64,000 nucleotides of DNA from positions 21,780,483 to 21,844,482 of the forward strand of contig NC_079210.1 in assembly GCF_026745355.1 (NCBI RefSeq), written 5' to 3'. The position numbers and the translations under genes were made by a program. Shown here one piece after another: positions 44,312 through 56,661 of this stretch; position 1 is the first letter of the stretch; the number at the start of each line of letters is the position of its first letter. The stretch comes from Beta vulgaris subsp. vulgaris (taxonomy: Eukaryota > Streptophyta > Magnoliopsida > Caryophyllales > Amaranthaceae). The notes beneath the pieces were generated by a model. That model was given only the letters and a program-made list of their open reading frames with translations, did not search any database and had not been told where the DNA came from.

Positions 44312-44509
44312 GTAAGTTTATTATTATAATCTTTCAAACAAATTTCAACTTCAAATCATGTGTGTTTTTTCATTTGAAATTCTATTATTATTATAGGAAA
44401 TGAAATACTTTTACAGTTTTACATTCATTTTTACTTGCATTTGCTTTGTTTTACTTGAAGCATTCATGTTGTCTGACTTCATGCTTATATCTTACCACCT
44501 CTTTCATCC

Positions 44510-46760
44510 AAGTCAGGGTTCAGTTTAGAGATAATTGCTCTTTTGCATTCATCTTGGGCTGGCGGAGCACTTCCCACATTATGGACCGAGGGATAGACCC
44601 TTCTGCTGAGCTGGCCATGCGGGCTAAGGCGTCAGCTTGCTGATTTTCCGACTGCGGTACGTGGCTGATGTGGAAGTGGGATAGCTTCTTGAGATCTCTT
44701 GGATCTTGGCTAGATACATCCGCATGTTGTCTTATTTGGCCTCATATTCGCCTAAGATTTGACCCACTATAAGCTGTGAGTCGGCCTTAGCGTTGACTGT
44801 TGTTGCCCTAGCCAAAATGCAGAGATGAAGCCCCCAGATGAGAGCCTCGTACTCGGCTCCGTTGTTGGACCCTAGGAACTCAAATTTGATGGTGTATTCC
44901 ATCTTGTCTCCGACTGGGGGTTTGAGCACCAGTCCTGCTCCACACCCTGACTTGGTGGAGGAACCATCCACGAATAATTCCCATTCCTCCATTTGGCCGA
45001 CCGGGGGCAGAGTCGTACATTTAGTTATAAAATCTGCCAAGGCCTGGGCTTTTATTGCCCTTTCTAGGTTCATACTCTAGACCAAAGTCAGCGAGCTGGT
45101 CGGCCCAATCTGTCATCCGACTAGAGTGATTTCTGCTTTCTATCACTTTTTTGAGAGGTTGTCCGGTGCGGACCTTGATCTGGTGTGCCTGAAGGTATGA
45201 CGACAGCGAAGACGATCTTCTCCATTTCGCTGTATTTTGCCTCTACTCCTCGGAAAGCATGGCGGATGAAGTAGATTAGGTATTTTTTTCCTTCCCTCTC
45301 GGCCACTAGTACTGCGCTCAGCGCATAGTCCGAGACTGCTAGGTATATAAACAGCGTTTCGCTCGGCAAGGGGGAGATGAGTTTTGGGAGAGCTGAGAGG
45401 TGTTCTTTGAGGGAGGCGAAGGATTGTTCGGCTTCTTCGTCCCAATTTAATTCTTTTCTTTTGAGAGCTTTGAAGAAAAACAAGATGTTATCGGATGACC
45501 GCGATAGGAAACGTCCGAGTGCAACTAGGCAACCTGTTAGGCGTTGCACTTCCCGAACAATCCGGGGGAATTTCATTTCTAGCACTGCCTTGATAATGTT
45601 AAGATTCGCTTCAATGCCTCTTTCGTCCACCAGAAAACCGAGGCACTTTCCCCCTTTCACTCCGAACACACATTTCTTTGGGTTCATCATCATGCGGTAT
45701 TTTCTCAGTGTGCACAGCGTCTCTCTAAGGTTTGAAGGGTGATCAGAGTGGGCCTTGCTTTTGACTATCATGTCATCGACGTACACCTCGATGTTCCAAC
45801 CCAATCGACCACTTGAGATTTTACTGACTGTCCGCTGATAAGTAGCTCCTCCATTTTTTAAGCCGAATGACATCATTTTGTAACAATAAACCCCTTGAGG
45901 TGTGACAAAGGCGGTGTGTACTCGCTCATGTTCGGCCATAGGTATCTGGTGATACCCAGCGTTTGCATCCATAAAGCTTAGGAGGGCGTGACCAGCTGTA
46001 GAATCGACTAACCTATCGATTTTGGGCAGAGAGTGATTGTCTTTTAGGCAGGCCTTGTTCAGGTATGTAAAATCCACACACATGCGCCACGCTCCACTTG
46101 CTTTCTTGACTAGCACAACATTGGCCAACCATTCCGAGTACTGGCATTCTTCAATGAATCCCGCTTCAAGTAGTTTCTTGACTTCAGCTGCTGGAGCTTT
46201 ACTTCTTACAGGACCCTGATGCCTCAGCTTTTTCTTGACCGGCTTGAACCCCTCTTTGATTTTATGCTCGTGGCACATGATCTTGGGGTAAAGTCAAGGC
46301 ATTTCTGAAGCTTCATAGGCAAACACGTCCTGGAACTCCTTGAGGACTTGGACAACTTCGGCTTTTGTTTGCGGGTCCACAACTTTGCCCACCCTCACTG
46401 TCCGACCGGGTTCATCACCGATCGCCACTTCTTCATTTTCCTCAGCTGGCTGAGGCCATTCGTATTGGTTGGGGTTCTCTGTGATGTATACCCCAAGGCT
46501 CTCTAACGGGCCATCCTCCCTTTTTCTCTTTTTCGAGTCCTCTTGGACGTCGACATCGGATTTATTCTTCTTCAAACTATTTATGTAGTACTCTCTTCCT
46601 GCTTGCTGATCTCCCTGGATCTTCCCTACCTTACCATCATCAGTTACGAACTGCATAAGAAGTTGGTAGGTGGAGATGGCAACCTTTGTTTTGTTTAGAG
46701 TGGGTCGCCCTATTATTATATTGTAGGGTAAGGGGATGTCGACCACTAGGAAGTCAATCG
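44510..46760 (-). pseudogene. Ty3/gypsy Tat-type pol pseudogene (PR-RT-RNH-aRNH)
   Basis: Minus-strand order: protease end (PLPYNIIIGRPTLN, about 46740), a linker, reverse transcriptase from about 46280 with SEWLANVVLVKKASG, WRMCVDFTYLNKAC, FGLKNGGATYQR and the intact active site YVDDMIVKSK. The connection and RNase H follow, then a second, archaeal-type RNase H (ELFVDGSSTKSGCGAG, GSNNGAEYEAL). Two RNase H domains point to the Tat/Ogre/Retand group. Damage is limited: a TGA between protease and RT near 46292, a frameshift near 45195, and a TAA after EYEAK near 44732. The last part reads on to HVPQSENQQADALARMAS. Gag, integrase and both LTRs are missing; the left edge is cut at the end of the inverted duplication. 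Confidence 0.93.
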
Positions 46761-47019
46761 GTAGGCATCATGATATCAGTGGGTATGGTTAACTATAACT
46801 TTGGTTGTTGTTAAGTACTATGTTTAGTGATGAAATTATTTAAGTTTGCATCATGATATCTAAATAATTGAATCCATAAATGTTATTAGCTAACATTATA
46901 GTATCCAACTAGTTAGAATTATAAATGATATTATTCGACATTATAATGTCCAACATAATAATTTAGCAAACTTTTTTTGTTAATATTAGCTCCATAATAT
47001 TTAGTAATCATTTGTTATA

Positions 47020-49640
47020 GGAAAAATTGATTTAATTCGTCCCAACTATGACTTTTTTATTGTTTTGTCCCAACTTTAGAAGGTGTTTTACAATAGTGGT
47101 CCAGGTTAACTAGTCACCTGTATAATAGGTAAACCATTTTAAAAAAACTTTTTACCTTTTTTTAGCTATTTTAGTTTCTTATCTTTTTTTTCTTCTTTCT
47201 CTCTCCACCTTCCTACCTCCCCTGCCATCCATCCCCTCTCCTGCCACCCCTCCCCGCCCACCTTCGCTCACTGCCACATCTCCCCACCCCTGCCACTCCA
47301 TAACCCCGTCCTCGCCCACCTCCCCTCCCTGCCACACATCTCCTTTGATATTATGGGTTTTAATAAAGAATTTAATCTTTCAGCGTGATTGACTAATAAT
47401 GGTTAGAGAAATTGTTGGATCGTATTTGGTGTGTGATTAAGGATTTAATTCCTCTAAATTCTCATTTAGCTCTTATTTGATGCTGGATTCTAGATTTTTA
47501 GGAGTTGTAAAATGGGTTTTTGAAATTTTTTTTGGAGGGTGGAGTGGATCAAAGTTAGTCAAAATCTGGAAATGTGAAGTTTTTAGATTTTCGTTGTTGA
47601 GGTGAACCTATTAAATCTTATTTGGATGCGCAACTGAATTGCTTCAAATGTTTATGTGTGGACTGTGGAATTTGATGTTCAAGATTGAAGATGAAGGCCT
47701 TGATTCTTGATAAAGGTTTCTTATTTCTCACAAACACAAGCACTAGTGGAAAAATGAAGAAGGGCTGCGCTGAAAAAGGCCTGTAGGGCTGCGCTTTTTG
47801 ACAGCAGCCCTTTAAGTAGCATCCCTTCACTTTTTAAGTAGGGTTGCGCTAGAAAAGTGCAGCCCTTAAGCTAGAAGGGTTGCGCTAGTTAGGAAAAAGC
47901 GCAGCCCTTCTAGCTTAGAAGGGCTGCGCTAGTTAGGAAAAAGCGCAGCCCTTCTGAGTCAGAAGGGCTGCGCTTTTTCCTAACTAGCGCAGCACTTCCT
48001 ACCCAAAAAAAAAAAATAAAAAAATTTTTTTTTTTTTGACATTCTTTTACTCATAATCTCACATTTTTTGAAATTAAACAGAAGAGAAGAGAAACGAAAC
48101 GAAAATACTAAGCCCAAAAAAAAAAAAAAAAAAAAAGAATGAAACGAAAATGAAAAAAAGGAACAAAAACTAATATACAGAAGAGAAGAAATTATAGATC
48201 TGGAAAAACAAGAACATTAATCAAAACAAAGATGAAAATACAAGAACATTAATCAAAACAAAGAGAAGTATACAAGAACATTAATCAAAACAAAGAGAAG
48301 TATACAAGAACATTAATCAAAATAAACAAAGAGAAGTATACAAGAACATTATAGATCTGAAAATACAAGAATTACCTCCAAACATTAACCTAATAATGTT
48401 TAAATACATAAAACAAAACCCTAATACATAATTTAAGGGAAAAAAAATTCGGAAAAACTTAAAATGCCTATTTGGAGGCTTAAACGAACTCGCCGGATGG
48501 CTTAAAAAGCCTAAACGTCACGGCGTAGCGGTGAGTTTGACTCATTGGCCCGTTCCGCTTCCGAAAAGGTATCACAATAGGCAATCGGACTCCGTCGGCA
48601 TGTTTAGTGCAAATCATTTCATGGTTTTTGTCCCAAACGCTTATGGGAGTTTTTGAGAGAGAAAAGAGGATGAGAGAGAAGAGAGGATGAGAGAGAAGGA
48701 GGAAAGGAATAATGAGGGACGTGAGAGAGGAGAGAGAATGAGGGATAATATATTTGACGAATCCCGCTTAATATTTGAAGCCCGCGAAGATGAATTTTTC
48801 AAATTTTTTCAAGAAGGGCTGCGCTTTTATTCAAAAGCGCAACCCTACTTAGTCAGAAGGGATGCGCCTTTTATAAAAGCGCAGCCCTTCACTTAGTAGG
48901 GCTGCGCTTTTAGAAAAAGCGCATCCCTTCTGAAGTAAGAAGGGCTGCGCTTTTTCTAAAAGCGCAGCCCTTCTGTTGTGTAGGGCTGTGCTTTTAGAAA
49001 AAGCGCAACCCTTCCTCCGCAGCCCTTCCTTTTTTTTCCCCTAGTGAAGAACCATTTTCTGTTTTTCTTCGACACCCAAAACCAAAAAACTATATCAAGC
49101 ACCAAATAACCACCATTGCCCCACATTTCGGCCACAACCGACAAGCTCCAACGACACCATCAAACCACTGCCAACAACCTCTTCTCTCCAATCTCCTTCG
49201 CTGCTCGTCTCCCACCACTCACACCCCTCCCTCGCCTCTTCGCAACATCACTCCCCCACCTCACCCCCATCTCTTTGCATAGCCTCCTCACATCCTTTCA
49301 TCCCAAAGCCTTCGAATCCCCTTTTGCGTTCCACCTCATCGAAGGATTACAAGAAGAAACGTGCTGCCATGGTAGGAGAATTGCAAAGTCGAAGTTTTTA
49401 GGGGTTTACACATAAGGTATGTAGAAGGAGAATGTGTTGGGTGAATCCTGGGGTTTTGTTATCTAAAAAAAGTCACGTGGAGGCACGTGACTAGTGTTTA
49501 CTTGCATTAGTAAGTTGGTAACCTGCTAGGTCCATGCGTGTAAAGTATCCCCAAAAGTTGCGACTGAACAATAAAAAATGAATGTTGAGACTGTTTTTGT
49601 CAGGATGCCAAAAGATGGGATTGATTAAATCAATTTTTCC
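47020..49640. mobile_element. Mutator-like element with ~110-bp TIRs and a nested CACTA element
   Basis: The left end GGAAAAATTGATTTAAT is mirrored by ATTAAATCAATTTTTCC at the right. The similarity continues inward for about 110 bp with mismatches (TTTTTTATTGTT and CCAACTTT blocks on the left against AACAATAAAAAATGAA and AAAAGTTGCGAC on the right). The nine flanking bases, TTTGTTATA (47011-47019) and TATGATATA (49641-49649), agree at seven of nine positions, as expected of an aged MULE target duplication. No transposase is present. The interior has a C-rich tract (47205-47340), CACTA element B, and a further C-rich leader-like stretch (about 49110-49330) that could be captured host DNA. Confidence 0.78.
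47741..49046 (+). mobile_element. Non-autonomous CACTA element B (TSD AAG), nested in a MULE
   Basis: Starts CACTAGTGGAAAAATGAAG and ends CTTTTTTTTCCCCTAGTG, flanked by AAG on both sides (47738-47740 and 49047-49049). Subterminal repeats of AGGGCTGCGCTTTT/AAAAAGCGCAGCCCTT lie at 47758-48000 and 48810-49030, some as perfect hairpins. The core is A-rich (48000-48470) with a ~40-bp direct repeat containing TACAAGAACATTAATCAAA at 48175-48350. It then has a GC-richer segment (48480-48640) and a purine-rich GAGAGAGAA tract. No transposase. Ends match element A. Confidence 0.94.
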
Positions 49641-49786
49641 TATGATATATAAATATTTACAACTACCAAGTTACAAAATATTGTATATTAACTATCAAGT
49701 AAATTGTCCCATAAATTTCATCGCATAACATACAGATCTCGTCCATCAACACTATCCTCATGCATGACAAACCATAAGTAATATAT

Positions 49787-49855
49787 ACACATATATACAT
49801 ATACATATACATATATATATACATATATATATGTGTGTGTATATATATATACACA
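49787..49855. repeat. TA/CA microsatellite, left of CACTA element D
   Basis: ATATACACATATATAC and GTGTGTGT tracts that run straight into the element end. The same kind of repeat resumes at 51481 on the other side. Confidence 0.9.
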
Positions 49856-51480
49856 CACTAGTAGAAAAAGGACGATTTGCGTCCCCTGATTTGCGTCGCA
49901 CAGACACGGAAACGACGCACAGTTAAGATGTGCGTCGCATGTAGGGAGTTGTGGGATGCAAATCACAAAAATCTCTCCAGCAGGTGCGCGGAATATGCGT
50001 CGCACCATCCTCACATGCGATGCAAATTAACAATGTGCGTCGCTTGTTGCGTATGTGCGACGCATATTCCATGCAACAGTTGGAGAGATTGGTTCCCAAT
50101 GTGCGTCGCACAATATAAAGGTGCGTTGCAAAAGGCTAATGTGCGTCGGACCCCTTGGCCCATCTGACGCACATCAGCCCACCCAACTCAATTATAGAGC
50201 CTCTCCCTCTCCTTTTAATTTTCCCAAACCCTAAAAATACTCTTAACCTAAAAATTCCTCCCAACCGCGTCTAACGTCTTCCTCTCTCTCTCTCTCTCTT
50301 TCTCTCTCTTTCACTCGTTGATTTGCGTCTCTCTCTCTCTCACCCTCAAACCCTAAAAAAACTCCAGCCACTCTCTCTCACCCTCTCGCGTCTCTCTCTC
50401 TCACCCTCAAACTCTCTCTTTCTCACCCTCAAACTCTCTCTCCATCCGCCGAACGAACAACGAACAAACACTCTTCGTCGACGGCGTATAATCAACTACG
50501 TCGATGGCGTACAACAGAACAACGAACAAACGTCTCTCTCTCCGGCGACTTGGTTTTTTATGGATGAAACTCTCTCTCTCCGGCGACTTCGAGTTTGATA
50601 TGAACGAACATTGACAGGTTCGTTTTTTTTTCAAATTTTCAATCTGATTTTATAATTTCCAAGTCTACAATTTTCTTTTTTCAGATCTACAATTTCGTTT
50701 TTTCATTTTTCATTGTTTAGATCTAATTTTTTTTTCAGATCTACAATTTCTGTTTTTTTTACTTTTTATATCTGATTTTTTATTGACTTTTTCTTTCTTA
50801 TTTTCATTTCCAGATCTGTTTTTGGTTTTTCTGGAAGTCTTCTTCATCGGAAATTGAAGTTTTTGGTGCTTTTGTCTTCCATAATCAGTTTCGTTTTGTG
50901 TAGGAGTTGTAAAATATGGAATTTTGGTGGTTTATTGTTTTGTATTCGAGTTCTAAATTATGATATTATGATATTATGGAATTATGTTTGTTTATTCTGT
51001 TGTGTTCGAATGCCTTCTTCTTCTGTTCGAATGCAATATAGTTCGAATTTTGGTGGTTTATGGAATGCAGTAAGCTTGTTTAATATTTTCATTTCATTTT
51101 GTTAGTGTATTTTGTTATTCTACGCAGATTCTTGTAGTTTGCAAGCTTGCACCTCATTCCAAATTTTTTTTAAAAAAAGAATTGCAAATTGCGTCGCACG
51201 TAGCCCAAGGTGCAACGCAAATCACTCATCTGCGTCGCACCCTAGGCGATGTGCGACGCACATTTCCCTTGGCTGCTGGGGATGGAATTGGGGGGCTGGC
51301 AAGATCCACTTGCGTCGTACCGTATAAAGGTGCGACGCAAATAGCTGAACCATCTGCGTCGTTTCCGCATACGACGCAAATCGTTTCTGAGTCATTTGCG
51401 TCGAGGGCTTTGGCGTCGCACCATAGTCCGACGCAAATAGGCGCCTCACATCCGACGCAAATTGCCTTTTCTGTACTATG
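49856..51480 (+). mobile_element. Non-autonomous CACTA element D
   Basis: Starts CACTAGTAGAAAAAGGACGA and ends GCCTTTTCTGTACTATG, an imperfect inverted terminal repeat. Subterminal repeats of TTTGCGTCG / GTGCGTCGCA / TGCGACGCA lie at 49870-50170 and 51185-51470. The core begins with AAACCCTAAAA, a long CT-rich leader-like stretch (50210-50450) and a GT-rich intron-like part with AG/GT-type signals; no transposase. Flanking triplets are ACA and ATA inside a microsatellite, so the target duplication is not clean. Confidence 0.88.
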
Positions 51481-52436
51481 ATATATATGTATATGTATAT
51501 ATATATATGTATATATATATGTATATATATATGTATATATATATGCATATATATATGTATATATGTATATATATATGTATATATGTATATATGTATATAT
51601 ATATGCATATATATATGTATATATGTATATATATATGTATATATGTATATATGTATGTATATATGTATATATGTATATATGTATGTATATATGTATATAT
51701 GTATGTATATATGTATATATATATATATATGTATATATGTATATATATATGTATCTATGTATATATATATGTATATATATATATATGTATATATGTATAT
51801 ATATATGTATCTATGTATATATATATGTATATATGTATATATATATGTATATATATATGTATGTATATATATATGTATGTATATATATATATATATGTAT
51901 GTATATATGTATGTATATATGTATGTATATATGTATATATATATGTATGTATATATATATATATATGTATGTATATATGTATGTATATATGTATGTATAT
52001 ATGTATATATATATATATATGTATGTGTATATGTATGTATATATGTATATATATATATATATATATGTATGTGTATATGTATGTATATATGTATATATGT
52101 ATGTATATATGTATGTATATATGTATGTATATATGTATGTATATATGTATGTATATATGTATATATGTATGTATATATGTATGTATATATGTATGTATAT
52201 ATGTATATATGTATGTATATATGTATGTATATATGTATATATGTATGTATATATGTATATATGTATGTATATATGTATATATGTATATATGTATGTATAT
52301 ATGTATATATATATGTATATATGTATATATATATATACATATATATGTATATATGTATATATGTATGTATATATATATGTATGTGTATATATATGTATAT
52401 ATATATATGTATGTGTATATATATACATATATATTA
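51481..52436. repeat. Long (TATATG/TATG) microsatellite
   Basis: About 955 bp of ATATATGTATGTATAT-type repeat with no other content. It starts at the right end of CACTA element D. Open frames of up to 373 codons on both strands are composition artefacts. Confidence 0.95.
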
Positions 52437-52439
52437 ACT

Positions 52440-53340
52440 AAAGAAGTTGACATACTCATAATTAAAGATACATATCGCCTTCTATTTATAAAAGCACCTT
52501 TAGATGGGGTGTGTACTCAAAACTACTCTTGTCTTGCTATGCACTTGGATGATTTTTTTGGGGTCTCCCTCGGGGTTTTTTGACGACATTGGGCTCAAAA
52601 GTTGAATCACCATGATGACACAAATGTTCCTCTAAAACACGAGTAGTGCCCCGTAGTGTGGCAACATCACTACTTTGATCCTCGTCTTTCAAAATCATGT
52701 GCTGCCTCAGATACGAGACTTGACCATTTAACTTATACACATCCATACTCTTATTCATGTTTTCGTCTCGATGCCCAACTTTTCTCAAGGTCATTCAAGA
52801 CTTTTTCAACTGATTCTCTATCTCACTATGAATAACATAAAATAGGGTGTTGGATGCACCTGTGCTAGTACAAACCCAAGCCTTCAGAACTTTAACTCGG
52901 TTGTTGAACATGTTCCCAAGATGAAAAACATTGTTCGTCCATGTGAAATAAGATTTTCTTTGTACCCAAGCCAAGTTATTTCCCCGCAATTGACGACTTT
53001 AGGCGATCTGTTGTAAATATATTTCATGTTGTCAACAACGACTTTATACCTCCTTAGATTTCGAGTTAATGATAGGATACACGAATCTTGGATTTGCATC
53101 CTCCTCGTGCATGAGAGTACTCACTCTAGCCTCCACATCCAAATTGATATGTCATCAATATATCAAATGTGTGGAGTTAGGAAACACTTCCTATATCACT
53201 TTTGTAAGACCCAACAAACGGTCACTTACGAATGTAAGAGGGGCAACATTTATGGCGATCAACAACCTAAACATGTCCAACTAGAACTTGGGTTGTTTAA
53301 AGAAAGTTTGTCCAAGTTGAAATTTCTTAGTGTGTAGTAT
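52440..53340 (-). pseudogene. MULE/FAR1-type transposase C-terminal remnant
   Basis: On the minus strand a broken frame carries W-x-Q-R-KSYFTWTNNVFHLGN (about 52940), a degenerate NRVKVLKAWV, TSTGASNTLF and IHSEIENQLKKS. It continues in frame into LRKVGHRDENMNK and ends [10 protein letters not shown] (about 52550). This parallels the end of Mutator-type transposases (F-x-x-AWT-x-x-x-x-HFGN-x-x-x-NRVES..., TS-x-GDL, H-x-x-IE), with key residues altered and an AT-hook-like KPRGRP near the tail. Upstream frames to about 53340 are too broken to assign. No TIR was found. Confidence 0.6.
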
Positions 53341-53814
53341 AATTTCATAACCTCATTTTGTATACTATGTGCTTGGTTATTTATTTCTTGTTGACTCTTA
53401 TTTGGATTGATCAAAGTGTCATGGATGACCTCTAACATGCTCACTAGTAGTTTTCATTAATTTTGTTTCATATTATTGCTTAGTTAATTTCCTATTGGTA
53501 CTTGTACTGTGAGTAGTTTGTTTAAAGATATTAACATATCTACTTGTTTAGTTAACATTCTTAAGCTGAACATCATTGATTTAAAAAGAAAAAAGTAAGT
53601 TGGAGTATAATGTATTTATGTCTAGATAGCCAGTGTCATTAATTAGTACTTAACTTGTGACCGTGAGTCGAAAACAACAAGAATTATATGTACTAGTATG
53701 CTTCTGTAATTTCTATTTTCATACGTTGTCTTATTCACTTTGATCAATGAAGTGCAACCAGTTGAGATACAGTTAGGTAGTAAATATTGGTATCTAAAAG
53801 AAATTCAATGCTTA
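53341..53814. other. Spacer with no recognised feature
   Basis: AT-rich sequence. I see no gene or repeat that I can support. Confidence 0.4.
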
Positions 53815-54390
53815 TACTAGTGGAAAAATCATCAAATGCTCCGGTTAAAAAGCCCACAAATGCTCCGTATTTGACGCGTAGCAAACGTCATACGAGCATT
53901 TGAGCATTTTACAAATGCTTCGGTTGTAAACCGGAGCATTTAGTTTCTTAAATGCTCCGGTTGTGAGTAAAACCTGAGCATTTGAGCTTTTTTACATGGG
54001 TAAAAATCAACAAATGCTCCGGTTATTAAGTAAAACCGGAGCATTTGATGCTACAAATGCTACGGTTTTCCTAAACAACCAGAGCATTTGTAACTTTTGA
54101 ATAATAAAAAAAATTCAGCTAGCTACTGCCAGCCTTTGCAGAAAAACCTATTAACGATCTACAACGATAGAAATCACTATTCCAGGTCATCATCAAGTTT
54201 GCACTCTAATTAGGCATTTGCATAAATACCTATTATTACTTATGATGACACTCTCTACAGGAACATGAAATAACCAATTATCATCACTAAAAGCATATAA
54301 ATTTCCTTAATTCTCAGCACCTTAAAATTAATGCCAAGTTCGCCAAAGGAATGGAAAGTACAAAAAAGAGAAATAGAAGTAACTCACTAC

Positions 54391-56661
54391 TTCATCCTCA
54401 GATGTTACATCATAATCATCATCAGCTTCCGTTGTGTCTTGTTTCATCTCTGTGTCTGAATTAGCCTCTGTAGAAAATGAATCATAGCCAATATATTAAA
54501 GGCACACTTCTTCTTGGCAAGTCAAACAAGCACAGTAAGCCACTTACCTGTAAATAGTTCCATAGATCCTCCATCTACTTGTGATCTATGCGCAGATGTG
54601 GTCAAAACTATATAACAAAAGGTCTACGGTAAATTGAGTTTAGATCTTTGAGTTAATTCACTTATCATATTATTGATTAACTTAGCTGCTTAAAAAAAAT
54701 TCACAACCACAATGCAATAATTCATGTCATGCTGCTTTTCTGAACTTGGCCCTCTTAACGCAAACACAATGGCAACTGAAGGTATGTTCTATTGTTAAAG
54801 TAACCAACAGTTTAAACAAAAGTCTTAAGAGATAAATAAAAATTTAAGTGAAAAGAATTATCAGGAAAGGAACCACCTTTTATTAGTGGTTAAAAAGGAA
54901 CTTAACAGCGGATAACCAAATATCACTCTAGATTTTATCATACACAAATCCTCAGACTACAGGAAAAAATGGATGTGTTTCTTGATCCACAAAGTCGTGC
55001 AAAAGCAATGAACCATTAGCATAGGACTCCAATCTAGTTGCGAAAAAAACTTTAGTTGCATAGTAAGGCTACAGTTGCTAGTCCATGTTTAATTGTACAG
55101 TTTCCAATAAAAAAGAATGCGTAAAAAAACACATCCTTCATTCAGCAAAGAAAAATGCGGCAAAGCGAAAAAATATGTCATGACCAACTTACAACATTTT
55201 AATATCGCAAATAAACAGTGTTAATATCAGAAGTACAACAAAACATGAAGCAAAGTGTTATGACCCTGTACCTTCTCCTCGCCTGGGGCATTGACAAACT
55301 CATCATCTGCCTGGACAGCGCAGAACACGTCAGCAAAGCTTCATGAGCAAAAGCAGATAAGGTAAAAGAAAGCAGCAAAAGATATAGAACACAAACATTG
55401 ATGCATGATTTAAACTACAAGTCTACATCAAAATATGAAAAACAGCGGAAACACTCTGAACTCACCCAGAAAATGCACAAAATTTGTATTTAGACCCCAA
55501 ATCTTAATTTCATGACTGATTACATCATAGGGGCAAGACTGCATAAGTTTAGACATCCTAAGACTCTATCTTAACTAGGAGGGGGATCAAGCAGTGGGGC
55601 AGAACATTTGCATGACATATTTTCCCAATCAGGCAAGAAAAATTTAGAACCTAAACAGTATTGGCATTAAATCTCTTCTTGTAGAATTTGGGAGAGACTC
55701 ATTGTTATATTATATGCTCCATTTCTACATGCCTATTGGTTAATACTCTTCCCCCTAAACCATTGCAAACTCATCCAGCCTCTGCAACTGAATTGAACAA
55801 TAAGCGCAATAATAATGTCAATAGCTTCCCTTGGATGAAAAGTTAAAACATGCTACATGACTTTATGGACATATAAAGAACACTGGCAAACCGACAAGAT
55901 TAGAAAAATTAACAAGATCAACTAATGATAGTTGATAGTTTGTGACCCATCAAGCTCCAAAGGATTTAGGAGGATACAAGCCAGCTGCATCAAAGAATTT
56001 ACTTACCTGCTCATCATCATAATCCAAATCTACAAAGTCGGAGTTTGGGATGTCATCGGGTGTGTTTCCGGACACATAGGGGTCAACTTTAGATGCAGAG
56101 ATTGTTGTCGCAGAAGGACCATTGCTTTGAACCTGAAAATAATGAGTTACGATCACACAGAGCTCTCAGCTTCCCAAAAAATAGAGCAATCTTGGTAAAC
56201 ACATACAACTTACACAAAGACGACTAACAATCTCTGATGAGCAGTCAGCATCTACCTTAAGTACAGCAAGAGAATCGGTTTCCTCATCTGTAGACAGTAA
56301 CAATCCAAATATCAATAACTTTACAGATCAATTTCAATGAAATACAAGAACTTCCAAATATGAGAGAAACGTGGTAGGTTCATGGATCATACTCTTACCA
56401 GGAGCGACCTTTTCAAGGCTTTCTACAGCAACATCATGTCCCTCTTGAAAACTTTCTCCCTTGACTGAAATCAAGCAGATAATACACAATGGAAGATATA
56501 AAGAGACACATAAAGAGAACACAGATAAAATAATTAATAGATGATGTTAGCTCATGGAAAAAATGTAATAAAAATGAAGGAAACCACACGAAAAAAATGT
56601 ATGACACGCATACAAGCCAATATTAACTTACCCTGAGCAGCGCCAACCTCGCCATTTAACT
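54391..56661 (-). CDS. Spliced acidic-protein gene or gene fragment inside CACTA-like element E
   Basis: I do not recognise the family. Five minus-strand exons join in phase: 56632-56661, 56399-56464 (KGESFQEGHDVAVESLEKV), 56214-56287 (EETDSLAVLKVDADCSSEI), 56007-56132 (KVDPYVSGNTPDDIPNSDFV) and 55272-55310 (ADDEFVNAPGEEK). Two further exons join each other in phase: 54548-54607 (SAHRSQVDGGSMELF) and 54391-54467 (EANSDTEMKQDTTEADDDYD). They need one more base or a missing exon to follow the first group. The product is strongly acidic with D/E runs and no membrane segment. A leader-like CT-rich stretch, on the minus strand from about 57560 to 57290, may hold the 5' UTR. It may be a host gene carried by the element, or a resident gene that merely has element-like ends on both sides. 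Confidence 0.5.

Larger units (their letters stand above)
36006..44487. repeat. Large inverted duplication (arms 36006-40540 and 40645-44487)
   Basis: The left arm read backwards matches the right arm read forwards, in order. The right arm runs: unknown-gene main exon, its small repeated exons, ACCCTAAA-like spacer repeats, last exon, intergenic stretch, lectin exon 1, and the start of lectin intron 1. The match begins within AGACGAATCTAACAAGACCCC on both sides of a ~105-bp AT-rich centre (about 40541-40644). It ends at TAAGCATGAAG (36006 and 44487). Leaving out one transposon from each arm (LTR element in the left, CACTA element in the right), both arms are about 2.3-2.45 kb. Substitutions and small indels are spread along the arms. 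Confidence 0.93.

Noticed and set aside
51462..52583. Open frames of up to 373 codons across the TA/TG microsatellite (also at 3009-3579, 12745-13168 and 24362-24807)
   Set aside because: They encode only Tyr, Ile, Val, Met, Thr and Cys or His in short periods, exist on both strands and in several frames, and follow directly from a stop-free TATATG repeat.
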